The notes under the pieces: generated by a model
Databases searched by the model: none
What the model saw: only the letters and a program-made list of their open reading frames with translations
Told to the model about the DNA's origin: nothing
Assembly (NCBI GenBank): GCA_009694365.1
Contig: SHVE01000002.1
Span: 124,001-188,000, forward strand
DNA length: 64,000 nt
Reading direction: 5' to 3'
Source of the DNA: Thermoleophilia bacterium
GTDB taxonomy: Bacteria > Actinomycetota > Thermoleophilia > Miltoncostaeales > Miltoncostaeaceae
Made by a program: the position numbers and the translations under genes
Shown: one piece after another, positions 33,579 through 42,840 of the stretch
Layout: every line of letters starts with the position of its first letter
How positions within the stretch are numbered: the stretch's first letter is position 1

Positions 33579-34901
33579 ATGGACCGCGACGAGATTCTGA
33601 CGCTGGTGGAACAGCGCGACATCAAGTTCATCCGCCTGTGGTTCACCGACATCCTCGGGCAGCTGAAGAGTTTCGCCATCACGCGCGAACAGTTGCCCGA
33701 CGCGATGGACCAGGGCATGGGCTTTGACGGCTCATCGATTACCGGGTTCAACGCGATCGAGGAGTCGGACATGATCGCCATGCCCGACCCGGCGACCTTC
33801 GCGGTGCTTCCCTACCGCCCCGAGGTGCAGGGAGTCGCGCGCATGTTCTGCGATATCCAGCTGCCGACCGGCGAGCCGTACGAGGGTGATCCACGGCAGA
33901 TCCTGCGCCGTGCCCTCGAGCGCGCGCGTGGCATGGGATACGACCACTACTTCATCGGCCCGGAACTCGAGTTTTTCTACTTCCGGGATTCGCAGAGCAC
34001 CGTCCCCCTCGACCGCGGGGGCTACTTCGACCTGACCACGCTCGACGCCGCCAGCGATCTGCGCCGCGAAACGGTTCTCTCGCTCGAGGCCATGGGGATC
34101 CAGGTGGAGTACTCCCACCACGAGGTGGGTCCGTCGCAGCACGAGATCGACATGCGATTCGACGACGCCCTGCGCATGGCCGACAACGTCATGACGTACC
34201 GCACGGTGGTGAAGGAGGTGGCCCACCGCGCCGGCATCTATGCCACGTTCATGCCGAAGCCCCTGGCCGGTGAGAACGGCTCCGGAATGCACACCCATCA
34301 GAGCCTGTTCCAGGGCGAGCGCAACGCCTTTTTCGACCCCGACGACGAGTACCTGCTCTCGGACACCGCGAAGGCCTTCATCGCCGGACAACTGCGCCAC
34401 GCACGCGAGCTCTCCTGCGTGTTCGCCCAGTGGGTCAACAGTTACAAGCGCCTAGTACCCGGATACGAGGCCCCCGTGTACATCGCGTGGAGCCGTCGCA
34501 ACCGGTCGGCGCTCATCCGCGTGCCGATGTACCACGTGGGCAAGGAGCGGGCCACCCGCTGCGAACTGCGCGCGCCCGACCCCGCCTGCAACCCCTACCT
34601 CACCTTCGCCGCACTGCTGCACGCCGGCCTTGACGGCATCGAGAAGGGCTACGAACTGCCTCCCCCGATGGAGACCAACCTCTACGAACTCGGCCCCGAG
34701 GAGCGCAGCCGCGAAGGCATCGACGCCCTTCCTGAGAACCTCGGCGAGGCCATCGAGATCGGTGCGGCGTCGGAGTTGCTCCTCCGGGCGTTCGGTGAGC
34801 ACACCCACCGGCGGTTTGTGGAGATCAAGCGCGCGGAGTGGGAGGAGTACCGCGTGCAGCTGACTCCGTTCGAGATGGAGCGCTACCTTCCCATCCTCTA
34901 G
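33579..34901 (+). CDS. glnA: Glutamine synthetase type I
   Basis: 440 aa, the size of the GSI-alpha group. Motifs: MGFDGSSITGFNAIEESDM, GPELEFFYF, HHEVGPSQHEIDMRFDDAL, FMPKPLAGENGSGMHTHQSL, KRLVPGYEAPVYIAWSRRNRSALIRVP and the Tyr-containing ..NLYELGPEER. In Bacillus GSI-alpha an Arg in GFVRIEESDM mediates feedback inhibition; here that position is Ala (GFNAIEESDM). The Tyr of the adenylylation loop is present, but this motif also occurs in unadenylylated enzymes. It lies downstream of glnN but separated by a terminator. MscS follows after a three-base gap. Confidence 0.95.
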   Translation: MDRDEILTLVEQRDIKFIRLWFTDILGQLKSFAITREQLPDAMDQGMGFDGSSITGFNAIEESDMIAMPDPATFAVLPYRPEVQGVARMFCDIQLPTGEPYEGDPRQILRRALERARGMGYDHYFIGPELEFFYFRDSQSTVPLDRGGYFDLTTLDAASDLRRETVLSLEAMGIQVEYSHHEVGPSQHEIDMRFDDALRMADNVMTYRTVVKEVAHRAGIYATFMPKPLAGENGSGMHTHQSLFQGERNAFFDPDDEYLLSDTAKAFIAGQLRHARELSCVFAQWVNSYKRLVPGYEAPVYIAWSRRNRSALIRVPMYHVGKERATRCELRAPDPACNPYLTFAALLHAGLDGIEKGYELPPPMETNLYELGPEERSREGIDALPENLGEAIEIGAASELLLRAFGEHTHRRFVEIKRAEWEEYRVQLTPFEMERYLPIL

Positions 34902-34904
34902 GCG

Positions 34905-35765
34905 ATGAGCCTTTCCCCTCCGGCAGACGTCATGGGCATGCCCGATTGGGCCGGTCGGTTCGTGATCGTGGCGATCGTGCTGCTAGCCACGATCGTCCTG
35001 CTCTCCATCACGCGATGGGCAGAGCGACGATCGGTCGTACGCATGACCGCAAGTATCGCTCCCGGACCGGCCCGCCAGCGCACCACGGCCCTCTCGGCAG
35101 CGGCCACGGGTATCCGTGGAATCGTCGTCATCGGTGCCCTCATCGCGCTGATCGCAACCTTCTTCGGAGCCGACAGCCTCGCCACCATCACGGGGTCAGC
35201 CGTTGTGGTGCTGGTCATCGGATTCGCCGGCCAGAGGCTCCTCGCCGATCTCGTGGCCGGATTCTTCATCCTGTTCGAGAACCAGTTCGCGGTGGGCGAT
35301 CTGGTGCGGCTCGACGCCACCCTGCCAATGGGCATCGTGACGCGCCTCACCCTGCGCTCCGCGTCGGTGCTCACCTTCAACGGTGATCTCGTTGTCATGC
35401 CCAACTCCCAGATGAAGGCCGCCGAGCGCATGTCCAACACCATGCGCGACATGGAGATCGGCTTCTTTGTCGCCGACGACGCGGGGGTCGTACGCGCGGT
35501 CCGTGACGCCGCCGACATCGTGGGTCCGGGCGGAATCCGCTTCGGCACCGCGCCGGTCATCACCCGCACCGACGATCTTGGCGACGGCGTGCTCTGGGTG
35601 TGCCTGCGCGTCGACGTCCCCCCGGGATTCGAGTGGATGGCCACCCGATTGCTGGTGGACCTCATACGCGCACGCTGCGGTGACGCGTTGCTGGGTGACC
35701 CCGTGGTGAGCGACACCCAGCGCGATCTCACCGGCACCTACCAAGATACGCTCACCGCGAGTTAG
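34905..35765 (+). CDS. Small-conductance mechanosensitive channel (MscS family)
   Basis: 286 aa. Three N-terminal TM helices (about 18-36, 70-90, 93-125), the third being the pore helix, followed by the conserved GFAGQRLLADLVAGFFILFENQFAVGDLVRL, the MscS beta domain (..GIVTRLTLRSASVLTFNGDLVVMPNSQM) and a C-terminal alpha/beta domain. It would release solutes under osmotic down-shock. The adjacency to glnA (three-base gap) suggests co-transcription; glutamine/glutamate as osmolytes could explain that, but this is inference. The stop overlaps the convergent GT4 gene. Confidence 0.9.
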   Translation: MSLSPPADVMGMPDWAGRFVIVAIVLLATIVLLSITRWAERRSVVRMTASIAPGPARQRTTALSAAATGIRGIVVIGALIALIATFFGADSLATITGSAVVVLVIGFAGQRLLADLVAGFFILFENQFAVGDLVRLDATLPMGIVTRLTLRSASVLTFNGDLVVMPNSQMKAAERMSNTMRDMEIGFFVADDAGVVRAVRDAADIVGPGGIRFGTAPVITRTDDLGDGVLWVCLRVDVPPGFEWMATRLLVDLIRARCGDALLGDPVVSDTQRDLTGTYQDTLTAS

Positions 35766-36928
35766 GCCGGCGTCACCTCGGCGAGGAGTTCCTCCCACCG
35801 TTGGACACAGGCGTCCCATGTCCACCGGGCCGCGAACTGCCGTCCGGAGGCGCCCATCGCCGCGCACTCCGCCGGCGAGGCCGCCATACGCGTGAGCTGC
35901 CGGTCGTAGGTCGTCGCGCCGGTGTACAGCAGGCCACCCCCGCTGCGAGCGGTCTGGCCCGCCACCACGGCGGCATGCGCATTCCCAAGCGTCGGCCTGC
36001 CCGCGCGCCAAGCCTCCAGCGCCACCAGCGACAGGCTCTCGTACGGCGACGGCACCACCACCACCGCGCTCGCCGCAAGTAGATCGGCGCGCTGGGCGTT
36101 GGTGATGAACCCAGTGGTCACGACCCAGTCGGGGACGATCAGCCCGGGAGTCGCGCGACCCGCGAGGACCAGCCCGAGGACGCCCCCCGCGGCCCGGTAC
36201 ACGGCGTGCATGCGGATGAGCGCGTCCACACCCTTCGCCGAGTCCACCCGCCCCAGATACAGGGCGAAGCGCGGCGGCAGCGCCCAGGTCCGACGCGCTC
36301 GCGCGGGATCGCCGTCCGCCTGGGGGTCCAGCCCCGCGCCCACCACCACGCCCGGTGCGCCACCGGTTCCCACCATCTGCTCAACCAGCGACCGCTCCTC
36401 GGGCGTCATGTACGCCAGTGCGCGAGCGGTGCGGATGACCCCCCGCGTGAGATCGAACCGCAGCATCGGCTCCTCGTGGGCCAGGGGAACCAGCACCGCC
36501 CGGTCGGCGACAATGGGCATGGCCAGCTGGGTGGTCGCATAGAGATAGGTCCAGCAGACGACCGCGCGGTAGCGGGTGTACCCATCGGCCAGCGTGCGCA
36601 GCATGCCGCGCGACACCGGGCCCTGGGCCATAGCCCACTCGGCCTCACCCGCCGCATCGCCCGGGGACAGCCCCAGACGACGCACGAGGTCGGCCGACCG
36701 TGACGGGTCGGGGGCCTGCACAGGAAAGCGTGTAACCACGACCCCGTCGTCCACCTCCGATCCCTCGGCGTAGTGCGGAGCCCAGGTGAGGTAGTCACGC
36801 GCGGTGGTGGTGTAGACGGTCACCTGCCGACCGGCGCGTACGAGGGCCCGGGCGGTATCGCGGCAGAGCCCCTCGGCGCCACCCGCCACCTCGGCGCCGT
36901 ACCGCTGCACCACGAAGGCGATCGGCAC
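35762..36928 (-). CDS. GT4 glycosyltransferase
   Basis: 388 aa, GT-B fold. N-terminal acceptor domain (PIAFVVQRYGAEVAGGAEGLCRDTARALVRAGRQVTVYTT), the linker RFALYLGRVDSAKGVDALIRMHAVYRAAGG.., and the donor-binding VVVVPSPYESLSLVALEAWRAGRPTLGNAHAAVVAGQT, the E-x7-E region of GT4. Donor and acceptor unknown. It ends a minus-strand group with a coiled-coil protein and the phosphoglycosyl transferase, consistent with surface glycan assembly. Confidence 0.9.
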   Translation of the reverse strand: MPIAFVVQRYGAEVAGGAEGLCRDTARALVRAGRQVTVYTTTARDYLTWAPHYAEGSEVDDGVVVTRFPVQAPDPSRSADLVRRLGLSPGDAAGEAEWAMAQGPVSRGMLRTLADGYTRYRAVVCWTYLYATTQLAMPIVADRAVLVPLAHEEPMLRFDLTRGVIRTARALAYMTPEERSLVEQMVGTGGAPGVVVGAGLDPQADGDPARARRTWALPPRFALYLGRVDSAKGVDALIRMHAVYRAAGGVLGLVLAGRATPGLIVPDWVVTTGFITNAQRADLLAASAVVVVPSPYESLSLVALEAWRAGRPTLGNAHAAVVAGQTARSGGGLLYTGATTYDRQLTRMAASPAECAAMGASGRQFAARWTWDACVQRWEELLAEVTPA

Positions 36929-36933
36929 GGGAG

Positions 36934-37215
36934 CTAGTCCCGGTCGCGCTTCTCAAGATCCGCGATGCGGGCCTCGAGCCGGGTGATCTCGGCCTGCATA
37001 CGGTGACGATCGCGCTCGAGCTGCACCAGAAGCTCGGCCAACGTCGGCGTGATGAGGCGCATCACTGCGCGGCGCGACCACCCCACGGCACGACCCGGCA
37101 GGCCCCCGCGCGCCGATGGCGCCGGGTCACCTACGCTCAGCGGCGGCAACACGGGATCTCCCGCCGCGTCCCGCAGTCGCGCAAGGAGCACGTCGGGATC
37201 GGGCTCGGTGCCCAC
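36934..37215 (-). CDS. Small protein with C-terminal coiled coil
   Basis: 93 aa from GTG at 37215, which shares one base with the stop of the phosphoglycosyl transferase gene. Pro/Gly-rich first half, then LITPTLAELLVQLERDRHRMQAEITRLEARIADLEKRDRD, a clear heptad coiled coil. Proteins like this sit next to glycosyltransferases in several actinobacterial glycan loci; a role in oligomerisation is possible, not shown. Confidence 0.65.
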   Translation of the reverse strand: MGTEPDPDVLLARLRDAAGDPVLPPLSVGDPAPSARGGLPGRAVGWSRRAVMRLITPTLAELLVQLERDRHRMQAEITRLEARIADLEKRDRD

Positions 37216-38735
37216 TAGAAGGCGCCCTTCCGGATCAGCACGGCCGGGATCGTGCGTACGAGGATGACCAGATCGAGCCAGATGGTCCACGTCTCGATGT
37301 AATAGAAGTCGAGACGCACGAGGTCGTCGAACGAGAGGTTGGCCCGACCGCTCACCTGCCAGAGCCCGGTCATCCCCGGCAGCACCAGATAACGCTTGCG
37401 GTGCAGGTCGTCGAGTAGCAGGTAATCGCGCTCGGGCAGCGGGCGAGGACCAACCAGCGACATCTCGCCACGAAGCACGTTGACGAGTTGTGGCAGTTCG
37501 TCAATCGAGAACCGGCGCAGCAGCCTTCCGACGGGAGTGACCCGCGGGTCGTCGATGATCTTGAAGAGCGCCCCGTCCGCCTCGTTGCGGTCCTCGAGCG
37601 CCACCTGCTCCGCATCGGCGCCGAGGCGCATGGTCCGGAACTTGAGGCAGTCAAAGGGGTGCTCCTCCACACCGATCCGCTTACTGCGGAACAGGACCGG
37701 CCCGCGATCGGTGAGCCACACCGCGAGTGCCGCGGCTCCGAGGATGGGTGACAGCAGCACCAGCAGCAGGGCACCCACCACGATGTCGAAGGCCCGCTTG
37801 GCCAGGAACGCCACCCCGGAGAGCACCGGGGGACGGAGTTCGAACAGGGGCAACCCGGGGGCCGGAACGGCGCGGATGGAGTGCGAAAGCAACTGAGCGG
37901 TGGTCGGCGCCAGGCGCACCGGGATACTCCGGCGGCGGCACACGTCGAGAAGGTCGAGGATCGGCTGGTCGCGCCCCGCTGTACCGGCCAGGATGACCTC
38001 GTCGATCTGCTCGGGGTCGAGCAGGTGATCGAGCTCACGGGCGACGGCGGACGCGTCATCCGTTCCCACCCCCTGCACCAATGTGTGTGTGCCGACAACG
38101 CGATAGGCCACTCCGTGGCGATCGGTTGCCGACCGCGTGAGGCTCGCGGCGATCGGATCCGTCATGTCCGGGGACCCCACCAGGAGAGCCTTGCGCTCGA
38201 AGCCCGCCCAGTCCAGCAGCAAGGCCGTGATGCTGTCCCACGACATCCTGAGCACGATGACGAGCACCGAGATGACGAACCACGACGAGTAGACCACGTA
38301 GAAGGTCTGGAACCGCCATCCGCTGGCCAGCACCAGCGCCAACACGACGAACATCGCGATGGTCACCGACGAGAGGATGCGGGCAGAGCCGCCGCGCTCC
38401 TCGCGTTCGGCATACAGACGGTTCTTCGCGAACACCAACACCAGTGTGATGGTGACGATCGGGAGCGCCTTCTGCTCCACCGACCAGATGGCCCCCGAGT
38501 CGAGCAGTTGCCCCGTGACCCAGAGCTTGAACGCCAACACGGCATAGAGGCCGAGGAATGCTGAGGCCACATCGATGGCCACGAGTGCAACCACCGACGC
38601 TGCGCGCCTCAGGTAGTCGCGGTGCTGCCGCCCGCGGAAGATCGCGACGAACCGCACGTCGCGCGAGGCGCGACGCTCCGACGTAGCGGTCGGTGTGGCC
38701 GTGCGTCCGTCGGACGGCGGGGGTGGCGAGGTCAC
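37215..38735 (-). CDS. Polyprenyl-phosphate sugar-1-phosphate transferase (WbaP/WcaJ family)
   Basis: 506 aa. Four N-terminal TM helices (about 45-165), a cytoplasmic CoA-binding-like domain (KALLVGSPDMTDPIAASL..), a fifth TM in KRAFDIVVGALLLVLLSPILGAAALAVWL, and the catalytic domain: GPVLFRSKRIGVEEHPFDCLKFRTMRLGADAEQ, ..GRLLRRFSIDELPQLVNVLRGEMSLVGPRP and LPGMTGLWQVSGRANLSFDDLVRLDFYYIETW. It starts lipid-linked glycan synthesis by placing a sugar-1-phosphate on undecaprenyl phosphate. Likely the priming enzyme for the glycan locus of 49.6-63.6 kb, though encoded apart from it. Confidence 0.94.
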   Translation of the reverse strand: MTSPPPPSDGRTATPTATSERRASRDVRFVAIFRGRQHRDYLRRAASVVALVAIDVASAFLGLYAVLAFKLWVTGQLLDSGAIWSVEQKALPIVTITLVLVFAKNRLYAEREERGGSARILSSVTIAMFVVLALVLASGWRFQTFYVVYSSWFVISVLVIVLRMSWDSITALLLDWAGFERKALLVGSPDMTDPIAASLTRSATDRHGVAYRVVGTHTLVQGVGTDDASAVARELDHLLDPEQIDEVILAGTAGRDQPILDLLDVCRRRSIPVRLAPTTAQLLSHSIRAVPAPGLPLFELRPPVLSGVAFLAKRAFDIVVGALLLVLLSPILGAAALAVWLTDRGPVLFRSKRIGVEEHPFDCLKFRTMRLGADAEQVALEDRNEADGALFKIIDDPRVTPVGRLLRRFSIDELPQLVNVLRGEMSLVGPRPLPERDYLLLDDLHRKRYLVLPGMTGLWQVSGRANLSFDDLVRLDFYYIETWTIWLDLVILVRTIPAVLIRKGAF

Positions 38736-38751
38736 GTGGTGAGCGTACCGG

Positions 38752-40206
38752 CTACGTGACCCTCACCATGACCGGCCAACTGCTTCTGGTCTGGCGGGGG
38801 CCACTCGGAACGTCGCCGGTCCAGATGGCGCGATAGAGGGTGGAAAACGCGGGCCGGACATTGAGCGCGAAAGAGCCGTCCTTGCCGGTGGATACCACCG
38901 CCTGCTCCACCCATGAGGCCCCGACCTTTCGTTGCACGGTGACCTGCGTGGTCTGGCGGGTCGTGCGCACCTGGCCCACCAGAGTGGCGGTGCCGCCCGA
39001 CCGGATGGGCGTCGTCGACACGGGCGCCATGGGAATGCTGAACACCTCGGCGGCGGGTTTGGCCGTGCCCGACTGCGTGAGCAGACCCGAACCCCACGCA
39101 CCGTTGTCCTGCAGGAAGTACCACACGAACATCCCGATCCGTGTGTTGGAACGCACCCGGCGATAGGCGTCCTGGAGATACTGCGCCTGCTCGACCTCGC
39201 TCACGTTCAGCGCGTAGTCGATGACCTTGACGGTGGAGAACCCGAACTCCGTGAGCCAGATCTTCTTGCCGCGCAGGTAGGTCCGGTCCACCTCCGCCTG
39301 GAAGCGATCGAGGTTGTAAAGGTCGATGTACGACGACTCCGCAAAGTTGGTGTCGCGGGGCGTCGTGATGGGGTAGGGGTGATGGCTCACCGCGGTCATC
39401 GGCGGCCGCAGCCCGGGCTTTGCCACCTCGGCGAGGAACGCCGAGGGCGTCATCCGAGAATCGGCGCTCCGGGGGCATGACGACGGACACTGGTCGCCGG
39501 CCGGCGCCGTGACGAGGCCGGCGATGCGGGCACCCGTGTCGATCGCCTTGATGTTCGCGTAGAAGGTCCGCGCGAGTGCCGTGTAAGTGGCGGGGGATGC
39601 CGGCACCCACCTGCCCCCCTGCTTCCGGAACTGTGGACGCAGGAAGATCGGGATGTTGGGCTCGTTCCAAGCCTCCCAGTCACGCACGCCCCGTGGCGTG
39701 TAGCGGGACGCCAGCGCGTACGCGAAGTTGCCGTACTCGACAGCCGTCAGGGGCTGTCGGGCGTAGTCGGGGTACCGCGCGGTCTTTGCCACCGCCGGAT
39801 CGGCGGCCCAGTCCGGCGTTCCCCACACCGTCATCAGCACGCGTACCCCGCGCGGTGCAGCCGCGTCGACGATTGCGTCGAACGCATCCCACCGGTACGC
39901 GGGATCGTTTTGGTCCTTAGGGCGCGCGGGGCGCGTCGGCGCCACCACATCCCACCGCACGTCGACCCGGATGATCCGGGCGCCCATCCGGATCATCTTC
40001 TCCACCCGGGCTTCGATCTGCTTCGGTGCAACCTGCCAGGCGCGATCGTCCTGAAGGCCCGCGAGTGGCGACGTGGTGGGAATCCCCGTGACCGTCCCCT
40101 TGCTGACCGTGGATTGAGCAGCTCCGCCACCACATCCTGCGAGGGCTACCACCACCAGGGCGGCGGTGGCTCCACGGGCGACCATCATCTGTGACCGGCT
40201 ACGCAT
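38752..40206 (-). CDS. Glycoside hydrolase-like lipoprotein (clan GH-A, GH39-like)
   Basis: 484 aa. Lipoprotein signal with lipobox LAGC (C25). The TIM-barrel carries the acid/base E182 in WEAWNEPN and nucleophile E320 in IWLTEFGFST, as in clan A glycosidases of GH39/GH5 type. ..GVRVLMTVWGTPDWA and VSHHPYP are other conserved strands. After about 370 comes a beta-sandwich domain (TATLVGQVRTTRQTTQVTVQRKVGASW..). It would be outside the membrane and cut or edit surface polysaccharide, in keeping with the phosphoglycosyl transferase next to it. Substrate unknown. Confidence 0.85.
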   Translation of the reverse strand: MRSRSQMMVARGATAALVVVALAGCGGGAAQSTVSKGTVTGIPTTSPLAGLQDDRAWQVAPKQIEARVEKMIRMGARIIRVDVRWDVVAPTRPARPKDQNDPAYRWDAFDAIVDAAAPRGVRVLMTVWGTPDWAADPAVAKTARYPDYARQPLTAVEYGNFAYALASRYTPRGVRDWEAWNEPNIPIFLRPQFRKQGGRWVPASPATYTALARTFYANIKAIDTGARIAGLVTAPAGDQCPSSCPRSADSRMTPSAFLAEVAKPGLRPPMTAVSHHPYPITTPRDTNFAESSYIDLYNLDRFQAEVDRTYLRGKKIWLTEFGFSTVKVIDYALNVSEVEQAQYLQDAYRRVRSNTRIGMFVWYFLQDNGAWGSGLLTQSGTAKPAAEVFSIPMAPVSTTPIRSGGTATLVGQVRTTRQTTQVTVQRKVGASWVEQAVVSTGKDGSFALNVRPAFSTLYRAIWTGDVPSGPRQTRSSWPVMVRVT

Positions 40207-40947
40207 ACGGACGAGTGCCTCCGGAGGACGTCTGTTTCAGGGATAGGGCCTCTTCTTGCGCGCCGACGAACATGGCGCGGGAGCCCCAGACGCCACACAG
40301 GCTAGGGCTCCGTCGGCACCGAGGGTGACAGACCATCCGGGATCAACGCGTCCTGTTCACGAGATCCTTACGGTCTCGGCCCGATTTCCCCTGCCCCACG
40401 GGAGCGCAGGTAGAGGACATGGGTCATTCGGCGGTCCGACGCACCTCGGCCCGAAGTGCACCGGATGATCGGGCGACGGTGCCGTCATCCACCGTGGTGG
40501 ATATCCCCGACCGGCGCGGGCCGGGCGTCCCACCGCAGGAATCCGCCCCCCACCCGGGAGACGACCATCCGGGGACGATCATCGATCGCGACGCATCGGC
40601 ATGGACCGGCTCCGGGTGTACCCATCGCACGATCCCAGACGTTTACATCCCTGAACGGCCGTGCCGACCGCAGCCATTCGGGCACGCGGATGGGATCCCT
40701 CGGCAGAGCGTCCGGTGGTGGGACCGATGCCCGACTTCACCTAGGGATGACGCACGGCACGCCGTCGGGGAACCATGGCGTAAGACACGTGGGGCCTGAT
40801 GTCGAACAGGGCGCCCCGTGTCATTACTGGCACCGCGGGCCGCCGACACGGGTCCATGGCACCGATCCCCGTCGGCAGCCCCACTGCGCGCCGGATGCGT
40901 CGAGCCGGTGACGACGGCATCCGGTGGTAGATCGCCTCTCCATACCG
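40207..40947. other. 741-bp gap with a structured leader candidate
   Basis: Frames on both strands look like chance. On the minus strand, 56 nt before the glycosidase start, stem arms GCCGACG (40311-40317) and GAGCCC (40305-40310) pair with GGGCTC (40281-40286) and CGTCGGC (40262-40268): two stacked stems with a 12-nt internal bulge. It matches no riboswitch I know, including the c-di-GMP and c-di-AMP types. Nothing else stands out. Confidence 0.5.
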
Positions 40948-41439
40948 TCACGCCGTCGCCGGGTCGCTCCCCGTATCCATGAGATCACGGGCCAGATCAC
41001 CGACCGGCAGGCCATCGGCGGCGGCCTGCTCGAGTGCCTGCCGAACGTCACCCGCACGGTCAAGGCGTATGCGCAGCGTGGCATCGATCGCGGCGAGCCA
41101 TTCGCTCACGCGGTCACAGTGCACCAGTAGCGCACCGTCGTTACCCGCCAGCACCGTGGCCACGTCGTCCGCCAGGAGAGGAATCGCCGCGCGCGCCTGC
41201 GCAACGTCCCGGAGCGGGTGCCAGCGCACGTGGTATCCCGCCTGTGCGTACTCCACGAGCCCATGCCGACTCCGCATGGCCGACACGATGGTCCGCACGC
41301 CCTGCGCGTGCCACCACGCGAGGTCGGCCTCCCGGCGGGCAACGCGGTGGCTACGCCCGCCGCCGCCAGGGCGCTCGGCGATTGCCAGTGATCCGGGCAC
41401 GATCCATGCATGCACCGGCGGAGTAGTGAGGTAACCCAT
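40948..41439 (-). CDS. Dual-specificity phosphatase-like protein missing the P-loop arginine
   Basis: 163 aa, ATG preceded by AGGAGG. The fold is that of small dual-specificity/tyrosine phosphatases: WIVPGSLAIAERPGGGG.., LAWWHAQGVRTIVSAM, ..GYHVRWHPLRDVAQA (general-acid loop) and LLVHCDRVSEW at the P loop. The canonical motif is HC-x5-R; here C108 is present but position 114 is Trp. Without the arginine phosphate binding should be poor, so a phosphate-sensing or dead-enzyme role is possible. Neighbours give no clue. Confidence 0.7.
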   Translation of the reverse strand: MGYLTTPPVHAWIVPGSLAIAERPGGGGRSHRVARREADLAWWHAQGVRTIVSAMRSRHGLVEYAQAGYHVRWHPLRDVAQARAAIPLLADDVATVLAGNDGALLVHCDRVSEWLAAIDATLRIRLDRAGDVRQALEQAAADGLPVGDLARDLMDTGSDPATA

Positions 41440-42243
41440 CGGTCCTCCTGTCGCTTAGGGTCTCGGTTTATGGGGGACGGTGGCCCACTACCCGGTAGCG
41501 ACTCCACACCCGCGCGTGCCGAATCGCGCATCGCTCCCCATCAGTGCACCCCGCCACTCATCGCGTACGGACGCGTTGATCCGATCCGGGCCGGGCCCAC
41601 GGTGTTCCCCATGACCGCATCCCGGCACGGCCCACCCGCATGGCAAGGCGGTGGGACGCAGAACTTCAGACAAGGCGGCGCTGACGTTTCGCACGTGACC
41701 GCGGCGGCGCGAGACATCGCGCGCATGGCATCTCCGGCGAGGGGAGTGATGAGGGTCACGGGACTGCCCCCGAGCATCGACGGGGGGTGCGGATGAGTAC
41801 CCCCACGGCCACCGTCCCCTTCGGGGCCGACCCCTCGCGTCGCGATCACGCTCGGCCGTGACGGCGTGACACACCCCGCCACCGAACGTCAGTCGGGTCG
41901 GTAACAATCGCGGCGGCTTGGGTCAGCGCGGTGGTCAGGCGAGGGAGTGGATACCGCTCCCCCCGAGCGTTACTCGGGGGGAGGCCCCGCGCGCAGCGTG
42001 GTGTCAGTGCGGTGGGATCTCACGCCACGGGCCGTCACACGAAGGGCGGACCCGGTGCCGATCTGGGTAGCGTTGCGTCCCTGTCTCTCGCCATGGACGG
42101 TCACACGAGTGATCTCCGCGGGCGCGACGACGGAGAACGAGGGGCTGCTGTGCACCATTTCATGGGCGAGCGGTGTGGACCCGCATCAGCGGATCCCGGT
42201 GCCCCGGTGCGTGCACATCGACACCCGCCCCGCGGGGGTCGCG
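41440..42243. other. 804-bp gap without a supported gene
   Basis: Several open frames of 60-180 codons occur on both strands but are Arg/Pro-rich and unlike any family. I see no RNA gene or strong repeat. It may hold a decayed gene or regulatory DNA. Confidence 0.5.
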
Positions 42244-42654
42244 TCACGCAGCCGTCGCGGCCTCGCGGATCCAATCGGGCACGCGAACGGGAGTGCGCCC
42301 GGCGCGTTCGATGCACACGTGCACCAGCTCTCCCTCAGCGCAGAGCTCCGTCCCGCGCAGAAACCGGTGGCGACTGCGGAAGGACGTGCTGCCCACCCCA
42401 CCGACGGTGGTCTCGATGGTGATGATGTCGTCGAGCAGAATCCGGGCATCGAACCGGCACCGGCTGTCGACGACGGGAATGCCCACGCCCTCCTCGATTA
42501 GCCGGGTAAAGGGCCAGCCACGGTCGGCCAGCCACTCGCAGAGGCCACGATCCATCCACGCGTACGCGGTAGTGAAGTGGACCTGGCTCACATCGATCTC
42601 CGACATCACGATGCGTCGGGTCTCGCGTCGTACCTGAGGTGTGCCCGTGCTCAT
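42244..42654 (-). CDS. Acyl-CoA thioesterase (hot-dog fold, 4-hydroxybenzoyl-CoA thioesterase-like)
   Basis: 136 aa. Hot-dog fold pattern: VMSEIDVSQVHFTTAYAWMDRGLCEWLADRG.. (active-site region around Asp/Tyr), ..IPVVDSRCRFDARILLDDIITIETTVGGVGSTSFRSRHRFLRG and ELVHVCIERAGRTPVRVPDWI. It hydrolyses an acyl-CoA thioester; chain type unknown. TAGGCT at 42662-42667 lies seven bases upstream of the ATG. Confidence 0.85.
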   Translation of the reverse strand: MSTGTPQVRRETRRIVMSEIDVSQVHFTTAYAWMDRGLCEWLADRGWPFTRLIEEGVGIPVVDSRCRFDARILLDDIITIETTVGGVGSTSFRSRHRFLRGTELCAEGELVHVCIERAGRTPVRVPDWIREAATAA

Positions 42655-42661
42655 CCACGTG

Positions 42662-42667
42662 AGCCTA
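42662..42667 (-). promoter_or_regulatory. -10 box (TAGGCT), leaderless thioesterase promoter
   Basis: Complement of AGCCTA, seven bases upstream of the ATG at 42654. Confidence 0.5.
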
Positions 42668-42840
42668 CGCGGCTATTTCCCGCTACGAGCAGCGGGGCGC
42701 CGCGTGGTGTGGCACGAAGGGGGGGAGCAACTGACGCGCCCAGACGTTTCAGGGGCACATCCCGCGGGAACCTCAGCGCGCAACATCAATTGTACGGAGC
42801 AGGTACTGAAACCACACGTCCCCACCACGATCGCGCCCTG

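Noticed and set aside
40206-40330. c-di-GMP or c-di-AMP riboswitch
   Set aside because: The conserved core sequences of these classes are absent.
41488-41907. Genes in the 41.4-42.2 kb gap
   Set aside because: Frames are of low complexity, overlap one another on both strands, and have no start signals or recognisable folds.
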